Shown here: positions 32,851 to 43,358 of the stretch, in pieces | How the letters are laid out: each line of letters begins with the position of its first letter | Numbering within the stretch: position 1 is the stretch's first letter | Source of the DNA: Azolla caroliniana | Taxonomy: Eukaryota; Polypodiophyta | Assembly (NCBI GenBank): GCA_043228905.1 | Contig: JBHGNT010000002.1 | Location: 9,858,001 to 9,922,000 of the forward strand | Direction of reading: 5' to 3' | Length of the DNA stretch: 64,000 nucleotides | Made by a program: the position numbers and the translations under genes | The notes under the pieces: model-generated | Told to the model about the DNA's origin: nothing | Database searches by the model: none | The model's input: the letters and a program-made list of their open reading frames with translations, nothing else

Positions 32851-33600
32851 ATGGACGAACATCTAGGAGGAATGTTCAAGTTAACCAACTCCAACTACTC
32901 TGTGTGGAAGTCGAAGATGAGAGATATGTTGATGTGCAAAGACTTATGGTTGCCAATGCAATACGGAAATAATAAGCCTGACAAGATTGATGCAGCTACT
33001 TGGGAAGTCATACATTTGAAGGCAGCGGCATACATCAAATGTTTTATATACATGACTCTATATAACAACTTCAACAAACAGACCAAGGCGGACGTCCTCT
33101 GGGAGAAGATCGACATTATGTTCGAGATCAAAAATGTTGTCAACGAAGTCTTTGTATTTTGGAAGATTGTGAGACTCCAGTATCAGGATGGCTCCAGCAT
33201 GGTGGAACACCTGAATGCCTTCCAATGACTGATAAACCAAACCACCTCTTGAGAAGCACCTTTGGCCAATGAGGTATTAGCATTGTTGTTGGGATCCCTT
33301 TCGGATAGCTGGGAAACGCTCGTTGTCACATTGGGCAACGTTGGACCGAAAGGGAAGCATTTATCCCTAGAGAAGATGAAGTTGAGCTTGTTAAATGAAG
33401 AAGCTCGTCGAAAGGATAGAGAGTCCACGACCAACGTGAAGGCCTTATTCATAGAAGGTGACATGAACAGGGGAAGGGGTCAGAATAGAAGTCCCTAGAA
33501 CTAGGAGAAGTCGGGGGCGAGGCTAAAGTCGAGGGGGAGGTACACCTACTTCTATTGTGGAAAGCCAGGGCACTTCCAAAAGAATTTCTGACACTTCAAG
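32851..33600 (+). pseudogene. Co5 gag
   Basis: The ATG at 32851 directly follows the primer-binding site. MDEHLGGMFKLTNSNYSVWK, then KCFIYMTLYNNFNKQTKADV and VRLQYQDGSSMVEHLNAFQ end at a stop at 33226-33228. Frame 33262-33498 continues with LGSLSDSWETLVVTLGNVG. The nucleocapsid finger reads YFYCGKPGHFQKNF near 33550-33590, lacking the final Cys, with a TGA right after it. UBN2-type gag. Confidence 0.85.
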
Positions 33601-34250
33601 AAAGATAAAGGGGGAGCTAATGATGCCAAACCGAAGAAGATTCCGGAAAGAAGATGTACTTCGGCAATTGCGAGAAGTGAGGAGTTGTTGCTCATCAATG
33701 AGCAAAGTGAGTTAAACCTTGTTCACGATGAATCGACAGATGATGCTTCTCATTGTATACAACTGGTGATCACGGTTTTGTGAAGATGGGAAATGAAGGA
33801 GAATGCCGAATGGTTGGCATAGGACATGTGTGATTGACGACTTCAACCGGGTGCAGACTGGTATTGAAAGATGAGTGACACGTTCTAGATGTCAGATTGA
33901 ATCTAATATGAGCCGGTCGGCTAGATTATGAAGGCTACACGGGTAGCATCCGTAACAACACACTTAAGTTCTACAAGCGAAGCCTAATTGTGACCTGAGC
34001 CTAGAAGACAAACACATTATATGTGATGCATGCTTGATTATGCCGGGAGGAAGCAAATGTGGTAGCCGGCACAACCGGTGAGCTATGACACAAGATTCTA
34101 TATCACATGCGTGAGAAGGGGATGCAAAAGCTTGCCGATGATGACCTCATTCTGGAGATGAAAAATGTGCACCTTGATAAGTGTGTAGATTGTTTGGCTG
34201 GCAAGCAGAACATAACCTCTTTCCAAACAAGACCCCCGATGAGGAAGAAG
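33601..34250 (+). pseudogene. Co5 protease/GAG-pre-integrase remnant
   Basis: After an acidic linker (33601-33780) protease is not recognisable. 34085-34240 gives LYHMREKGMQKLADDDLILE and CVDCLAGKQN, the zinc-binding domain ahead of integrase, cut by the Co6 LTR. 33780-34080 is degraded. Confidence 0.65.
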
Positions 34251-34895
34251 TGTTGAGCGAGCAAGCTCAACTTGGGCCGGATCGGTTGGAGACCGATCGG
34301 GTGAATAAGCTGCAAGTTGAATTGAATGGAATCTGATAGGTCGTTAGGGGACTATATTCCTATTTTATTAGATAGGAATATTATAGGAAAAGTTAGTGTC
34401 AGGCTCATTCATGAGCATTAAAGTACTAATAGTACTTGTGTCAGCCCACTCGTCAGGGCTTGTATAAAAAGTGCTCTGTGAACACATTTTATACACACTG
34501 AGAACATTTTGCTAATAGAAGATAGTTGTTGTCTGCTCTCTTAGTCTCTCTCTCACACACACAATTACTTTGTGTTTACCTAACTGTCGTGTTTCCGAAT
34601 AACTGACTGTGTACTCTGTATTTATCGCATACACTTCTGCACACGTATTCTTTTACATGGTTAGAGTGCAAGGGTTAGAAGAATCCTCTGCTACCGAGAA
34701 AGCTAACAAGGCAGAGACAAGGTTTTTGGCTTCCGGAAAGGAAAAGACAAGAACATGGATAGAGGCATGGGCAGCTCGCTTCCGATAGAGAAGCTCGATA
34801 GGAGCAACTACGAAGCTTGGTCATTCAAGATACACTAGTACCTGCTCAGGCACGGTTATTGGAGTTATGTGGAAGGAGCAAATGATGCAGCAGGG
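34251..34895 (+). mobile_element. Co6: copia 5' end only
   Basis: LTR 34251-34657 (TGTTGAGCGAG...TTTTACA) of the Co7 family, followed by a decayed primer-binding site (TGGTTAGAGTGC) and a gag start at 34755: SSLPIEKLDRSNYEAWSFKI, then a TAG at 34836-34838, then LLRHGYWSYVEGANDAA. Homology stops at about 34895, where the palindrome-rich region begins. Confidence 0.8.
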
Positions 34896-34911
34896 TAAAA
34901 GCATGGGAATG

Positions 34912-34980
34912 GAAACATTATTATAGCTAATTAGCTGCTAAAATGGCCATAGCTAATTAGCTATTTGTTTAGCTAATTCT
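34912..34980. repeat. short left set of AGCTAATTAGCT palindromes
   Basis: TATAGCTAATTAGCTGC, CATAGCTAATTAGCTATT and a partial TTAGCTAATTC occur within 70 bp. Confidence 0.8.
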
Positions 34981-35810
34981 TTGTTGGGAAATCATAAGCA
35001 TCATTTATGAAATTTTTCCGCTATATTATTACTCAAAAGTTTTCTTTATTACATGTCATTTATTATGGTGAATAGGTAATTTATGGGAATACTCAATATG
35101 TTGAACTTTGGTTTCTAACGTAGTGGAACCGGGGGAACAATGCCCTCATCTAAACTCGACTTGAATGTTAGGAAAGTCCTGCTAATCCTGAGTTTGACTT
35201 CAAAATCCAAACAGATGGAGTACGTTGAGCACATACGCAGATGAAGCTCCCGTAGCTACACAAAAACCCTGATATTGACATTGCACATTTAGAACACCAA
35301 CATACACCCAATTCGATCCTCGTCTAGGTATGTATTAGTTACACATTTAATGCATTAAAAAATCTTATTTTTTTCCCTTTTTGATAACCGTAACTATCTT
35401 GCATGTTCATCTTTTATCAAAAACGATTAGGGCGAAGTCATTGGAGTCCTAAACAAGGATGTCTTGAAGATCGAGGTGTCGCAGCAGGTGTGTTTCTTAT
35501 TGTCAAAAATTCTGATTAAGGTTGATTTCATACATATTTCAGATTAGGGTTTCTGATTTCTTTAAGCGGTTGATTTATGATACGGTTGAAATATTCAAAT
35601 TTAGGGTTGAAATTTTGCATCAATTCACATTTCTGATTTCAATGGATGTTTGTCTACAAACTTCCCCCAAACTTGATTTAGGATTTTGACGCATGTGCCT
35701 AATTTTTATTTTCGATTCTTCCCTACCAATTATGATTCTAAATACACATGTCCTAGCAGAGCAGAGGTAACATGTATTGAGTTTTTATTTCAGGTGGCTC
35801 ATTCCTCCAT
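34981..35810. other. AT-rich non-coding stretch
   Basis: No frame above background and no family recognised. Confidence 0.3.
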
Positions 35811-36262
35811 ATCCTAGAGTGTTGAACTTTGCAAAGTTTTGCGAGACAGAGGACTTCAACCATGTATATGGTCTATCACTGGAGGATATTAACCCTAATG
35901 GCATAACAGATAAATTGATTAGTGATATAGACTAGTTGTCAGTCTATAAAGTGCCTAGAGTGAAAGGCAAGGTGAAGCTAAAGCATGTATGATTGGAGTT
36001 TTATGATGATTGCATGAGGCTCCACCAAAAAGTACATCAAGAGATCCCGATCAACAACGAATTGTCCGTTGCATTTGCTAGAGCTTTTACCTACGAGTGT
36101 TGTAAAACAACGAAGGAAGCAACTAACCTTGAAATGTATAGGATAGCTTGGGCTCTTGCAGGTGAGGTGTTGGTAGAACGATGCCGGAAGATGGGGAACT
36201 TGCAACAAAAGATGGCGCGATTTTGGAGCATGGTTGTTGATGATGCAACTGTCGACTGCTAG
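35811..36262 (+). pseudogene. unrecognised ORF remnant, copy 1 of a tandem pair
   Basis: The plus strand reads LNFAKFCETEDFNHVYGLSL, ITDKLISDID, then an in-frame TAG, and FYDDCMRLHQKVHQEIPINN, AFARAFTYECCKTTKEATNL and WALAGEVLVERCRKMGNLQQ to a stop at 36260-36262. I cannot assign a family. The second copy follows about 435 bp downstream. Confidence 0.4.
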
Positions 36263-36333
36263 CAAACCCGCAAGGAGACACCTCACAGAAACAAAATGAA
36301 AGAAAATGTCATATAGGTGAGATATTGACCCCA

Positions 36334-36712
36334 CTGTGTTAAAAGATAAATTGATTAGTGATATAGACTGGTTGTTAATCTATAAAGCGCCTAGATTGAA
36401 AGGCAAGGTGAAGCTGAAGCATGTACGACTGGAGTTGTATGACGATTGCCTGAGGCTCCACCAAAAGGTACATCAAGAGATCCGGTCAACAACAAGTTGT
36501 TCGTTGCATTTTCCAAAGCTTTTGCATACGAGTATTGCAAAACAATGAAGGAAGCAACGTACCCTAAAATGTACAGGGTAGCTTGGGCTCTTGCAGGTGA
36601 GGCGTTGGTAGAATGATGTCGGAAGATGGGGAGCTTGCAACAAAAGATGGCTAGATTCTGGAGCATGGCAGTTGATGATGCAAGTATACACCACACAGAA
36701 ACACAATGAAAT
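36334..36712 (+). pseudogene. unrecognised ORF remnant, copy 2
   Basis: Repeats the sequence of 35895-36250 with scattered changes: KLISDIDWLLIYKAPRLKGK, LELYDDCLRLHQKVHQEI, then a frameshift (a lost base near 36480), and WALAGEALVE in another frame. Position 34 of the shared part reads TGG here and TAG in copy 1. Confidence 0.4.
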
Positions 36713-36894
36713 CCAATGTCGATGATACAAGTGAGACATTGATTAGCTATATGCTGAAAAATGTCCATGAAGTGTGTGAGGCATTGGATGCAACAAAAAT
36801 TGCTTTAGAGAAAGCAACATTGGTTGTTGCGATGGAAAACAGGGTCACTTTGGCAGTGAAAACAATTAGAAATAGGATTCAAGTAGCTATTGTT

Positions 36895-37079
36895 CTGATC
36901 TCATCTTGTATTCTATGTTATATACTAGAATCTCTGTTCTCGTGGTTTTTCCCGTTTAGGGTTTCCACGTAAAACCGTGTATTCTATGCATTTGCTATTT
37001 TTCCTGTCTTTCCGCGTTACTGTGCATTACATAGTCAGTCTTCCTCACGAATTAAAGAAGGGATCGGTTTTCCCAACAT
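36895..37079 (+). repeat. copia LTR fragment
   Basis: Contains TCGTGGTTTTTCCCG and AGGGTTTCCACGTAAAA, the transcript-start/U5 segment shared by the Co1-, Co2- and Co4-type LTRs, and ends ...TTTTCCCAACA. The 5' portion is missing and there are no internal domains. Confidence 0.5.
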
Positions 37080-37423
37080 ATGTAACATGTTATAAATAAC
37101 TTGTACATGAAAATGTGCTCAGTGAGGCATTATCTGGAATAGGTTGCTCAACATGAGCTCGAAACTAAGGGGCGGCTGGATCCGCACCGGAAAATACAGC
37201 TATAGATAGAGATTCAGGTTCTTTCAATGAACTTGGATCTTCTTGGTGTAAATACTGTCGCTAGTAACAATCTAGAGAACCTCCAAGTTAATGATTCTCG
37301 TTTCTTGTTGTTTTATCTTCCTCATTAAGGAATGATAAATCAGTAAATTTTTCGGTTGCGTTGTAAGAACAATGCACAAATCAAGAACATGTAGTTAGCT
37401 GCCTTAAGAAGCCACTATAATTT

Positions 37424-37741
37424 GTGGAGGGCATGGTCAGGTGTAGACAAGAATTGGACTTCAACATTGTTGCTCCCTTACCAAACATACGAGAACCAAG
37501 CAAGAATATATTGATTGTTCAAGCACATTGCATCTCTTGCGGCTTAGGCATAGAGGACAAAACGGCTACCCTATTAGTACACCTACGACCATGCCAACAC
37601 ACATATCGTATCGCTTGTTTTACATATGCTTTTCACACTACTACAGTATATTTGGGGGATTGCAATACAACTCTCCGTGATGAGTGGAGAAAACAGACAG
37701 GTAAATTTGTTGCTTGTCTCTATAGTGTAGTAGCTAATTAG
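37424..37741 (+). pseudogene. small ORF with RING-like Cys/His spacing
   Basis: 105 codons. Cys36-x2-Cys39-x17-Cys57-x-His59-x5-Cys65-x14-Cys80 (HCISCG, RPCQHTYRIACF, LGDC) resembles a cross-brace zinc finger, though one expected ligand pair is missing. It ends exactly at the first palindromes of array A. No family is recognised; it might be a second gene of the candidate transposon. 37080-37423 upstream holds nothing else. Confidence 0.35.
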
Positions 37742-38262
37742 TTACAACTTAGCTAATTAGCTAAGCAATATAAAGTGTGGTAGCTAATTAGCTATTGTGG
37801 TTCAATTGTGTAGTAGCTAATTAACTACAACGTAGGTAATTAGCTAAGTAGTATAAAGTGTAGTAGCTTATTAGCTAAACAATATAAAATGTGGTAGTTA
37901 ATTAGCTATTGTGGTTTTGTACTGAAGCACCTAATTAGTTACAACTTAGCTAATTAGCTACAATTTATAAAGTGTGGTAGTTAATTAGCTTTTCTGGTTC
38001 TGTAGTGTAGTAGCTAAGTAGCAAAGTAGTATAAAGTGTAGCAACTAATTAGTTAAGCAGTATAAAGTGTGTTAGTTAATTAACTATTGTGGTTCTGTAG
38101 TGTAGTAGCTAATTAGCTACCACGTAACTAATTAGGTAAGCAATATAAAGTGTAGCAGCTAATTAGCTAAGCAGTATAAAGTGTGGTGGCTAATTAGCTA
38201 CAACTTACTTAAATATAGTAGCTAACTAGCTAAGATGTAGCTAATTAGCTACTGCCAATCTA
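37730..38262. repeat. array A of AGCTAATTAGCT palindromes
   Basis: At least 15 variants of TAGCTAATTAGCTA in 530 bp, arranged in larger units of roughly 90-115 bp: GTAGTAGCTAATTAGCTAC, AACTTAGCTAATTAGCTAAG, (C/A)AATATAAAGTGTGG, then ATTAGCTATTGTGGTTCTG. Each palindrome can fold on itself. Confidence 0.9.
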
Positions 38263-38781
38263 TAATGTAGATTGCCAATGGTTAGTTGTTTATAAGCGGT
38301 TTGTAGAAATTGCCAATGGTGTATTATAAATATATAATTTGATGACAAATTAATCAATGAATAATTAAATCCCTTGTTTTGAGTAAAATTTCCACTATGT
38401 AATTCTAAAATAGGTCGTTGATTTCTGATTTCATGCTACTGGTTGTTCTCATAATGGCAAATGGTTCACTTGAGAGTAAAAAAACCATTGCCAAAATGTA
38501 TTCCAGAAAGTATAATCGTCATTATGCACATTGAATAGACACTAAAACTAAAAGTTGCAATAAGTAAAATTGTCAATCAATACACATTTAACAGACACTA
38601 AAAATGAAAGTTGCATTTAACAGACTGACCACGATTTTATTAAGAAACAAGAACAAAAAGAAGACTGTATATAAAAAAGAAGACTCGCAAATGATTTTAT
38701 TAAGAAACAAGAATAGAAAGAAGACATTCAAACGATTTTATTAAACTGTTTTTTTTTTGCAATACAATTACTTTGTCCACT
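38263..38781. other. AT-rich spacer
   Basis: Contains a 2-copy repeat ATTTTATTAAGAAACAAGAA (38634 and 38694). No coding evidence. Confidence 0.3.
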
Positions 38782-40458
38782 TTACAAGAAAACTGGTATG
38801 ATCCACTTTACATTAGAACTAACTATGTATAAATCTGAGCAGTTATTGTATTGCGACATCGGGACGTTAATGCACCTGACCAAATGAGAGTACATGTATG
38901 CAACTTGCTTTTCTTCTAAAAGCCCATACACATAATCATAATCATCTAGTCTTGCATAAAAAATACCTTCGATGTAGAATGTCCCGACAGATACAAATTT
39001 CCCCAAGCATCTACAATATTCTGCGTTGCACATTGTTTACAAACTGTGCACTTCAATATATAGAAATTAGCACCCTCTTAATTTCCTTCTTCTGCATTTA
39101 CAACGAAATTATCCCCAACTTTTATGATGTCACTGAGAGTATCTCCACGTCCCTGATATGTGAAGTCCGCATTGTTTTCTATTTCTCCATCAGCCGCTTC
39201 CTTATCATTCAATGCATGGTACTCCCAAATTTGAATATATGCTTTGTTTAAACAATACCTCCAATTTCCCTACACACAATGGAAACAAAAACAAGTTAAT
39301 TCTCTAACTGCAATACAATGACCATCCAACCTAGAATAACCTCGAACAACATGGAGAGATCACAATTCGGGAATTCCTTGACACTCCCATGTCTTCTCCA
39401 TATTTACTTCATCTATCCTCACTTCCCAAAATACACATTTGATATCTCGAACCTGTGAGGAATAAACACTAGTTGCACTCGTTGACATATTAGTTCTTAA
39501 AATTTTGACTACATGTGCTGCACAATTCATATGCACACCATCTGCCTTTAGCTGTTCATGGGTAAGTGCCCGCTTTACAACTGCACCTGCTCCATCATGT
39601 TCACCTTTACCATGGACAGTCGCAAAAAAAATCCATCTCATCTCCAAACCTGTTATAGAAAGATACCTCCCAACAAAATAAAATGGACATCTAACCTTGA
39701 ATTGTGATGCAACTCCGTCAAACCAGACCCAATGTTGAGTAAGCTCCAAATGTTGACGTAATAATCATTGTCAATGTACCTTAAAACAAAGTTGGACAAA
39801 TAAGGTATCATGCTTCTTATCATCAGAAATAAAAAAATGAACTACTTTCTTAACATCACTTGAAACTCGAAAATATGTTATGTGCACAAAAATGGTTACT
39901 TGCACTGAACACCAATGCATGGATTGAATTTCATTCTAATGCTTGAAAGTATATACTACTGAGACTACTACATCATTTGGAAAATAAGATATGCAAGTCT
40001 TAAAGTTATGGGCCTGCCATGAATAAATGAAGTTGTGTTTAATGAACTTTCTAGAGATACTACAAATAGAGATGCCAAATCCCTTGGTTTAAGCGACTTC
40101 CTAACTAGATCCTTTCCTTTACATACCTTTCCTTCGAAAGTGGTGTCCACATACTCAAATAACTTGACAAAGATTAATATTTCACTATTCAACTCTTTGG
40201 ACAGCACGTAAATCTACTAGGTCCACAATCTTGACATAAACCCATGACACATTTATAACTGTGGAATATAGCCTCTAATTCTCGCGGACACAATACTAAA
40301 TCTAAAAGACTACTCATGGAAGAGATAACATGCTTTGATGATTTATAGTACTCTTGCAGGCTAGATCGAAAAATTGGGCACTCACAAGTGCAGACTGCAT
40401 CTTCTAGGGAGGAGCTATGGTAACGTAGTAAATTAATAGAATCCTTGAGAAAACCCAT
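38782..40458 (-). pseudogene. transposase-like gene with HGKGEHDGAG motif
   Basis: The minus strand reads, in pieces: DAVCTCECPIFRSSLQEYYK and CVMGLCQDCGPSRFTC (40458-40189, Cys-rich); EYVDTTFEGKVCKGKDLVRK (40207-39968); HWVWFDGVASQFKVRCPFYF, then MRWIFFATVHGKGEHDGAGA, VVKRALTHEQLKADGV (39749-39360); and a C-terminal piece FVSVGTFYIEGIFYARLDDY (39033-38782). W-F-D-G...Q-F-K followed by F-x-A-x-x-H-G-K-G-x-x-D-G-x-G-x-x-V-K-R is a pattern I know from uncharacterised transposase-like proteins in animals and plants; the acidic residues could be catalytic. Gaps between pieces could be introns or decay. It is not a retroelement protein. Confidence 0.5.
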
Positions 40459-40627
40459 TTGTACATGGTAAATGCAACAACTTGTGTATCAATCCTTTAA
40501 GCGTCTCACAAAGTGTAGCTTAAGAGACTCAAATGTTTGTAGTTGAACTTTGATATTTGGATGCATTCGCTTAAACCTAATAAATAAATCTACCTACGTA
40601 ATAAAAAGGGAGTCCAATGAGTATTCT
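40459..40627. other. spacer between gene and array B
   Basis: Likely 5' region of the minus-strand gene; no motifs seen. Confidence 0.3.
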
Positions 40628-41250
40628 AATGCTATCTAATGTAGCTAATTAGATATAGTGGTAGCCAATTAGCTGATAATAGCTAGTTAGTTATTGGTAA
40701 TAGCTATTTAGCTATTACCAGTAGCTAGTTAGTTATGGTCATATTATGATGCTAATTAGCTAACAATTGTAGCTAATTAGCTGATAATAGCTAGTTAGCT
40801 ATTGCCAATAGCTAATTAGTTATTACCAGTAGCTAATTAGCTATTACAAGTAGCTAATGAGCTATTGCCAATAGCTAATTAGCTATTACCAATAGCTAAT
40901 AGCTAACTAGCTATGATGATATTCTGATGTAGCTAATTAGTTGATAATAGGTAGTTAGCTATTACCAATAGCTAATTAGCTATGGTCATATTTTGATGCT
41001 AATTAGCAACGGTTGTAGCTAATTAGGTGATAATAGCTAGTTAGCTATAACTAGTAGCTAATTAGTTATTACCAATAGCTAATTAGCCATTACAAGTAGC
41101 TAATGAGCTATTACCAGTAGCTAGTTAGCTATTTCTAGTAGCTAATTAGCTATGATCATATTCTGATGTAGTTAATTAGCTATTGTGGTAGCTAATTAGC
41201 TGATAATAGGTAGTTAGCTATTGGCAATAGCTAGTTAGCTATGGTCATAT
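40628..41250. repeat. array B of AGCTAATTAGCT palindromes
   Basis: More than 25 variants (AGCTAATTAGCT, AGCTAGTTAGCT, AGCTATTTAGCT) in 620 bp, with a higher-order unit of about 170-240 bp that starts TATGGTCATAT-TGATG...GCTAATTAGC and recurs near 40735, 40980, 41150 and 41238. It is cut by Co7, whose CATAT target duplication comes from this unit. Confidence 0.9.
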
Positions 41251-41343
41251 TGTAGAAAGTAGCGTGCGGAAGCAAGTATTAAGACCGAACAGAAGGAAGG
41301 AAACTCAGGTTTAATGGAGAGCTAGAGCTTACACAGTATACAC

Positions 41344-41391
<48 letters not shown>

Positions 41392-41675
41392 AGACGAACT
41401 ATATTCAATAACAACCCAATCTCTATTCACCACACTCTATACATATGTGTGTTCCATGAACACTTTTATACAAGTCCTCGAAGGACTGACAGAAGTATTG
41501 ACCGTACTTCAATGCTCTTTAAGAGCTCCTACACTAACTCCAAAATATATTCCTCACAGAATATCTTTCCTAACGGCCTCCCGGTTTACACACTCGGCCT
41601 AACCGATCGGTCCCAACAGATCCGGTCCTCGGCTTCTTCAGTCGATCCGGCCTATGTTGAGCTTGTCTCTCAACA
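41251..41675 (-). repeat. Co7 3' LTR
   Basis: 425 bp, TGTAGAAAGTAGCG...TCTCAACA. Includes a GA run at 41347-41387. Matches 46265-46685 almost perfectly apart from GA-run length. Confidence 0.93.
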
Positions 41676-42260
41676 CTTCCCCTCAAGCTCAACTCGAGGA
41701 TCTTCGGGATCCTCGGGCTCACAGCTCCGGTTCCTCCTGGCTTCACGCCTCGCTTGCGCTCCTCGACCTGTTCGACTTCGCGCACTTCGACCCTTCCGGT
41801 CGGCTTGTCTGCTCATGTGGCCCTCATCAGCTCTCCTGCTGTTGCGGTGTTGACGCTTCTTCTACTGCCTTTTCTTCCGCTTGGGCCTCGGTTGATTCAG
41901 CGTGTCTGAATCAAACATCCAAACCGACTCGGCTACCTCCGATAGGTTTTCGCTCTCGTCTGAGTTGGCTGTCTCCAACTCGTCTTCGGTCTTCTCGCCC
42001 TCGATGGCGTCATCTTCCCAATTCGTGGTTGGCTTCGTCTCTCTCCTTCGGCTGCTCCCCTTATGTCCGATTTCGGATTTTTCCGCGGGTCTGCCCTCGG
42101 CTTCTTCAGCCAATCCGAAGTCGAACTCGAGAACCGACTCATTGTCCCAGTCTCCGCTCCTTTCCTGCTGCCTTGCTTGGTCGTTCGGGACTGTTCTCCC
42201 CCTCAAGTTCGGCACGTCGAGGTGACGCAATCCGAGCGCACCCAAGAATTGCCGCAACTT
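41676..42260 (-). pseudogene. Co7 acidic C-terminal extension after RNase H
   Basis: In frame with RNase H, beyond the usual end LGALGLRHLDVPNLRG, the minus strand continues ERSGDWDNESVLEFDFGLAE, EDELETANSDESENLSEVAE and NQPRPKRKKRQ, then a TAG at 41862. Co3 has the same extension and reads on for about 30 more residues. Acidic first, then a basic KRKKR cluster that would suit a nuclear-import signal. Function unknown. Confidence 0.7.
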
Positions 42261-43358
42261 GTCCAGACCAAGAGGCTTGGTGAAGATGTCGGCAATCTGC
42301 CGATCCGTCGGAACGTACTAAAGTTCGACTTCACCGGAAAGGACACACTCATGGACGAAATGGTAGTCCACCTCAATGTGCTTGGTCCGTGCATGGAAAA
42401 CGGGGTTTTTCGCGAGCTGCATGCTGCTGAGGTTGTCGCAGTAGATCGTCGTCGGATCTGACACCTCCTCTTGCAGGTCCTTAAGTAGCCGCTTCAACCA
42501 TATGGCTTCGCATGTTGCGACAGCCGCTCCTCGGTACTCAGCTTCGGTGCTCGACAATGCAACTGTCGGCTGCTTCTTACTGCTCCACGCGATTGCGGCA
42601 CTCCCGAGGGAGAACGCGTATCCGGACGTGGATCGGCGATCAGCGGCATTGCCAGCCCAGTTAGCATCGGTGTAGCCGACTAACCGCGCGGCTTCACCGG
42701 TCCGATATAGCAGTCCACGGTCCTTAGTACCGCTTATGTACTGCAGTACGCGTTGCGCACACTGAAGGTGCTCCTCGGTAGGTCACGCCATGAACTGACT
42801 GATCACCCCGACCGGATAACTGAGGTCGGGTCGGGTGATGGTCAAGTATATGAGGCTTCCGACAATTTGTCGGAACCTCGTCGGGTCGCATACCTTTCCC
42901 GTGTTGGGACGAAGCTTGACGGTTCTGTCCAGAGGAGTCAAGACGGACTTACAGTCGGCCATCCCGAATATGAAGAGCATACCCAGCACGTAATGACATT
43001 GGCTGATCAATATGCCTTCGGGCGTACAGATCACTTCGATCCCGAGGAAGTAATGAAGGTCCCCCAGATCCTTCATGTCGAACGATGCCGCAAGCTGGAG
43101 CTTCACACGGTCGATTTCACCTAGGTCGACGCCGGTGATGACCAAGTCATCAACATATAGTAAAATACTAACCGGTCCGAGTCGACCTTTCCGAATGAAC
43201 AGGGAAGAGTCTGATTTTGACGTGACGAAGCCCATCCGACGCAGTTGTTGCGTGATCTTCGCGTTCCAGGCATGCGGGGCTTGCTTCAATCCGTAAAGGG
43301 ACTTCTTCAGTCGGCATACTGCCGAGGAGTTTGTTCCGGAGTGAAATCTGGGGGGCTA
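42261..43358 (-). pseudogene. Co7 reverse transcriptase C-terminus and RNase H
   Basis: After a TAG at 43356-43358 the minus strand resumes with LYGLKQAPHAWNAKITQQ, then ILLYVDDLVITGVDLGEID (YVDD intact), DLGDLHYFLGIEVICTPEG and FRQIVGSLIYLTITRPDLSY. After a TGA near 42785 comes RNase H with [38 protein letters not shown] and TKHIEVDYHFVHECV. Domain set is complete; only the stops break it. Confidence 0.88.

Larger units (their letters stand above)
32285..34250 (+). mobile_element. Co5: copia 5' half, plus strand
   Basis: LTR (32285-32834), primer-binding site, gag, knuckle and GAG-pre-integrase remnant follow in order, then the Co6 LTR begins at 34251. It is the same family as Co2 and S1. 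The left flank is Co4 integrase, so Co5 inserted into Co4. Confidence 0.83.
34896..41250. mobile_element. candidate DNA transposon with AGCTAATTAGCT arrays
   Basis: From 34896 to the Co7 insertion at 41251 the sequence is unlike the retroelements. AGCTAATTAGCT palindromes occur at its left edge (34912-34980), in a large internal array (37730-38262) and in a large right array (40628-41250). Between the last two lies a minus-strand gene remnant with a HGKGEHDGAG motif. Subterminal repeat arrays around a transposase gene are a general property of DNA transposons. Terminal inverted repeats and target duplications were not found; the right end may be disrupted by Co7/Co8. The smaller unit 37730-41250 is an equally possible boundary. 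Confidence 0.45.

Noticed and set aside
37730-41250. CRISPR-like or centromeric satellite reading of the AGCTAATTAGCT arrays
   Set aside because: Repeats are degenerate, without constant-length unique spacers, and only about 0.5-0.6 kb each on either side of a gene; eukaryotic context.
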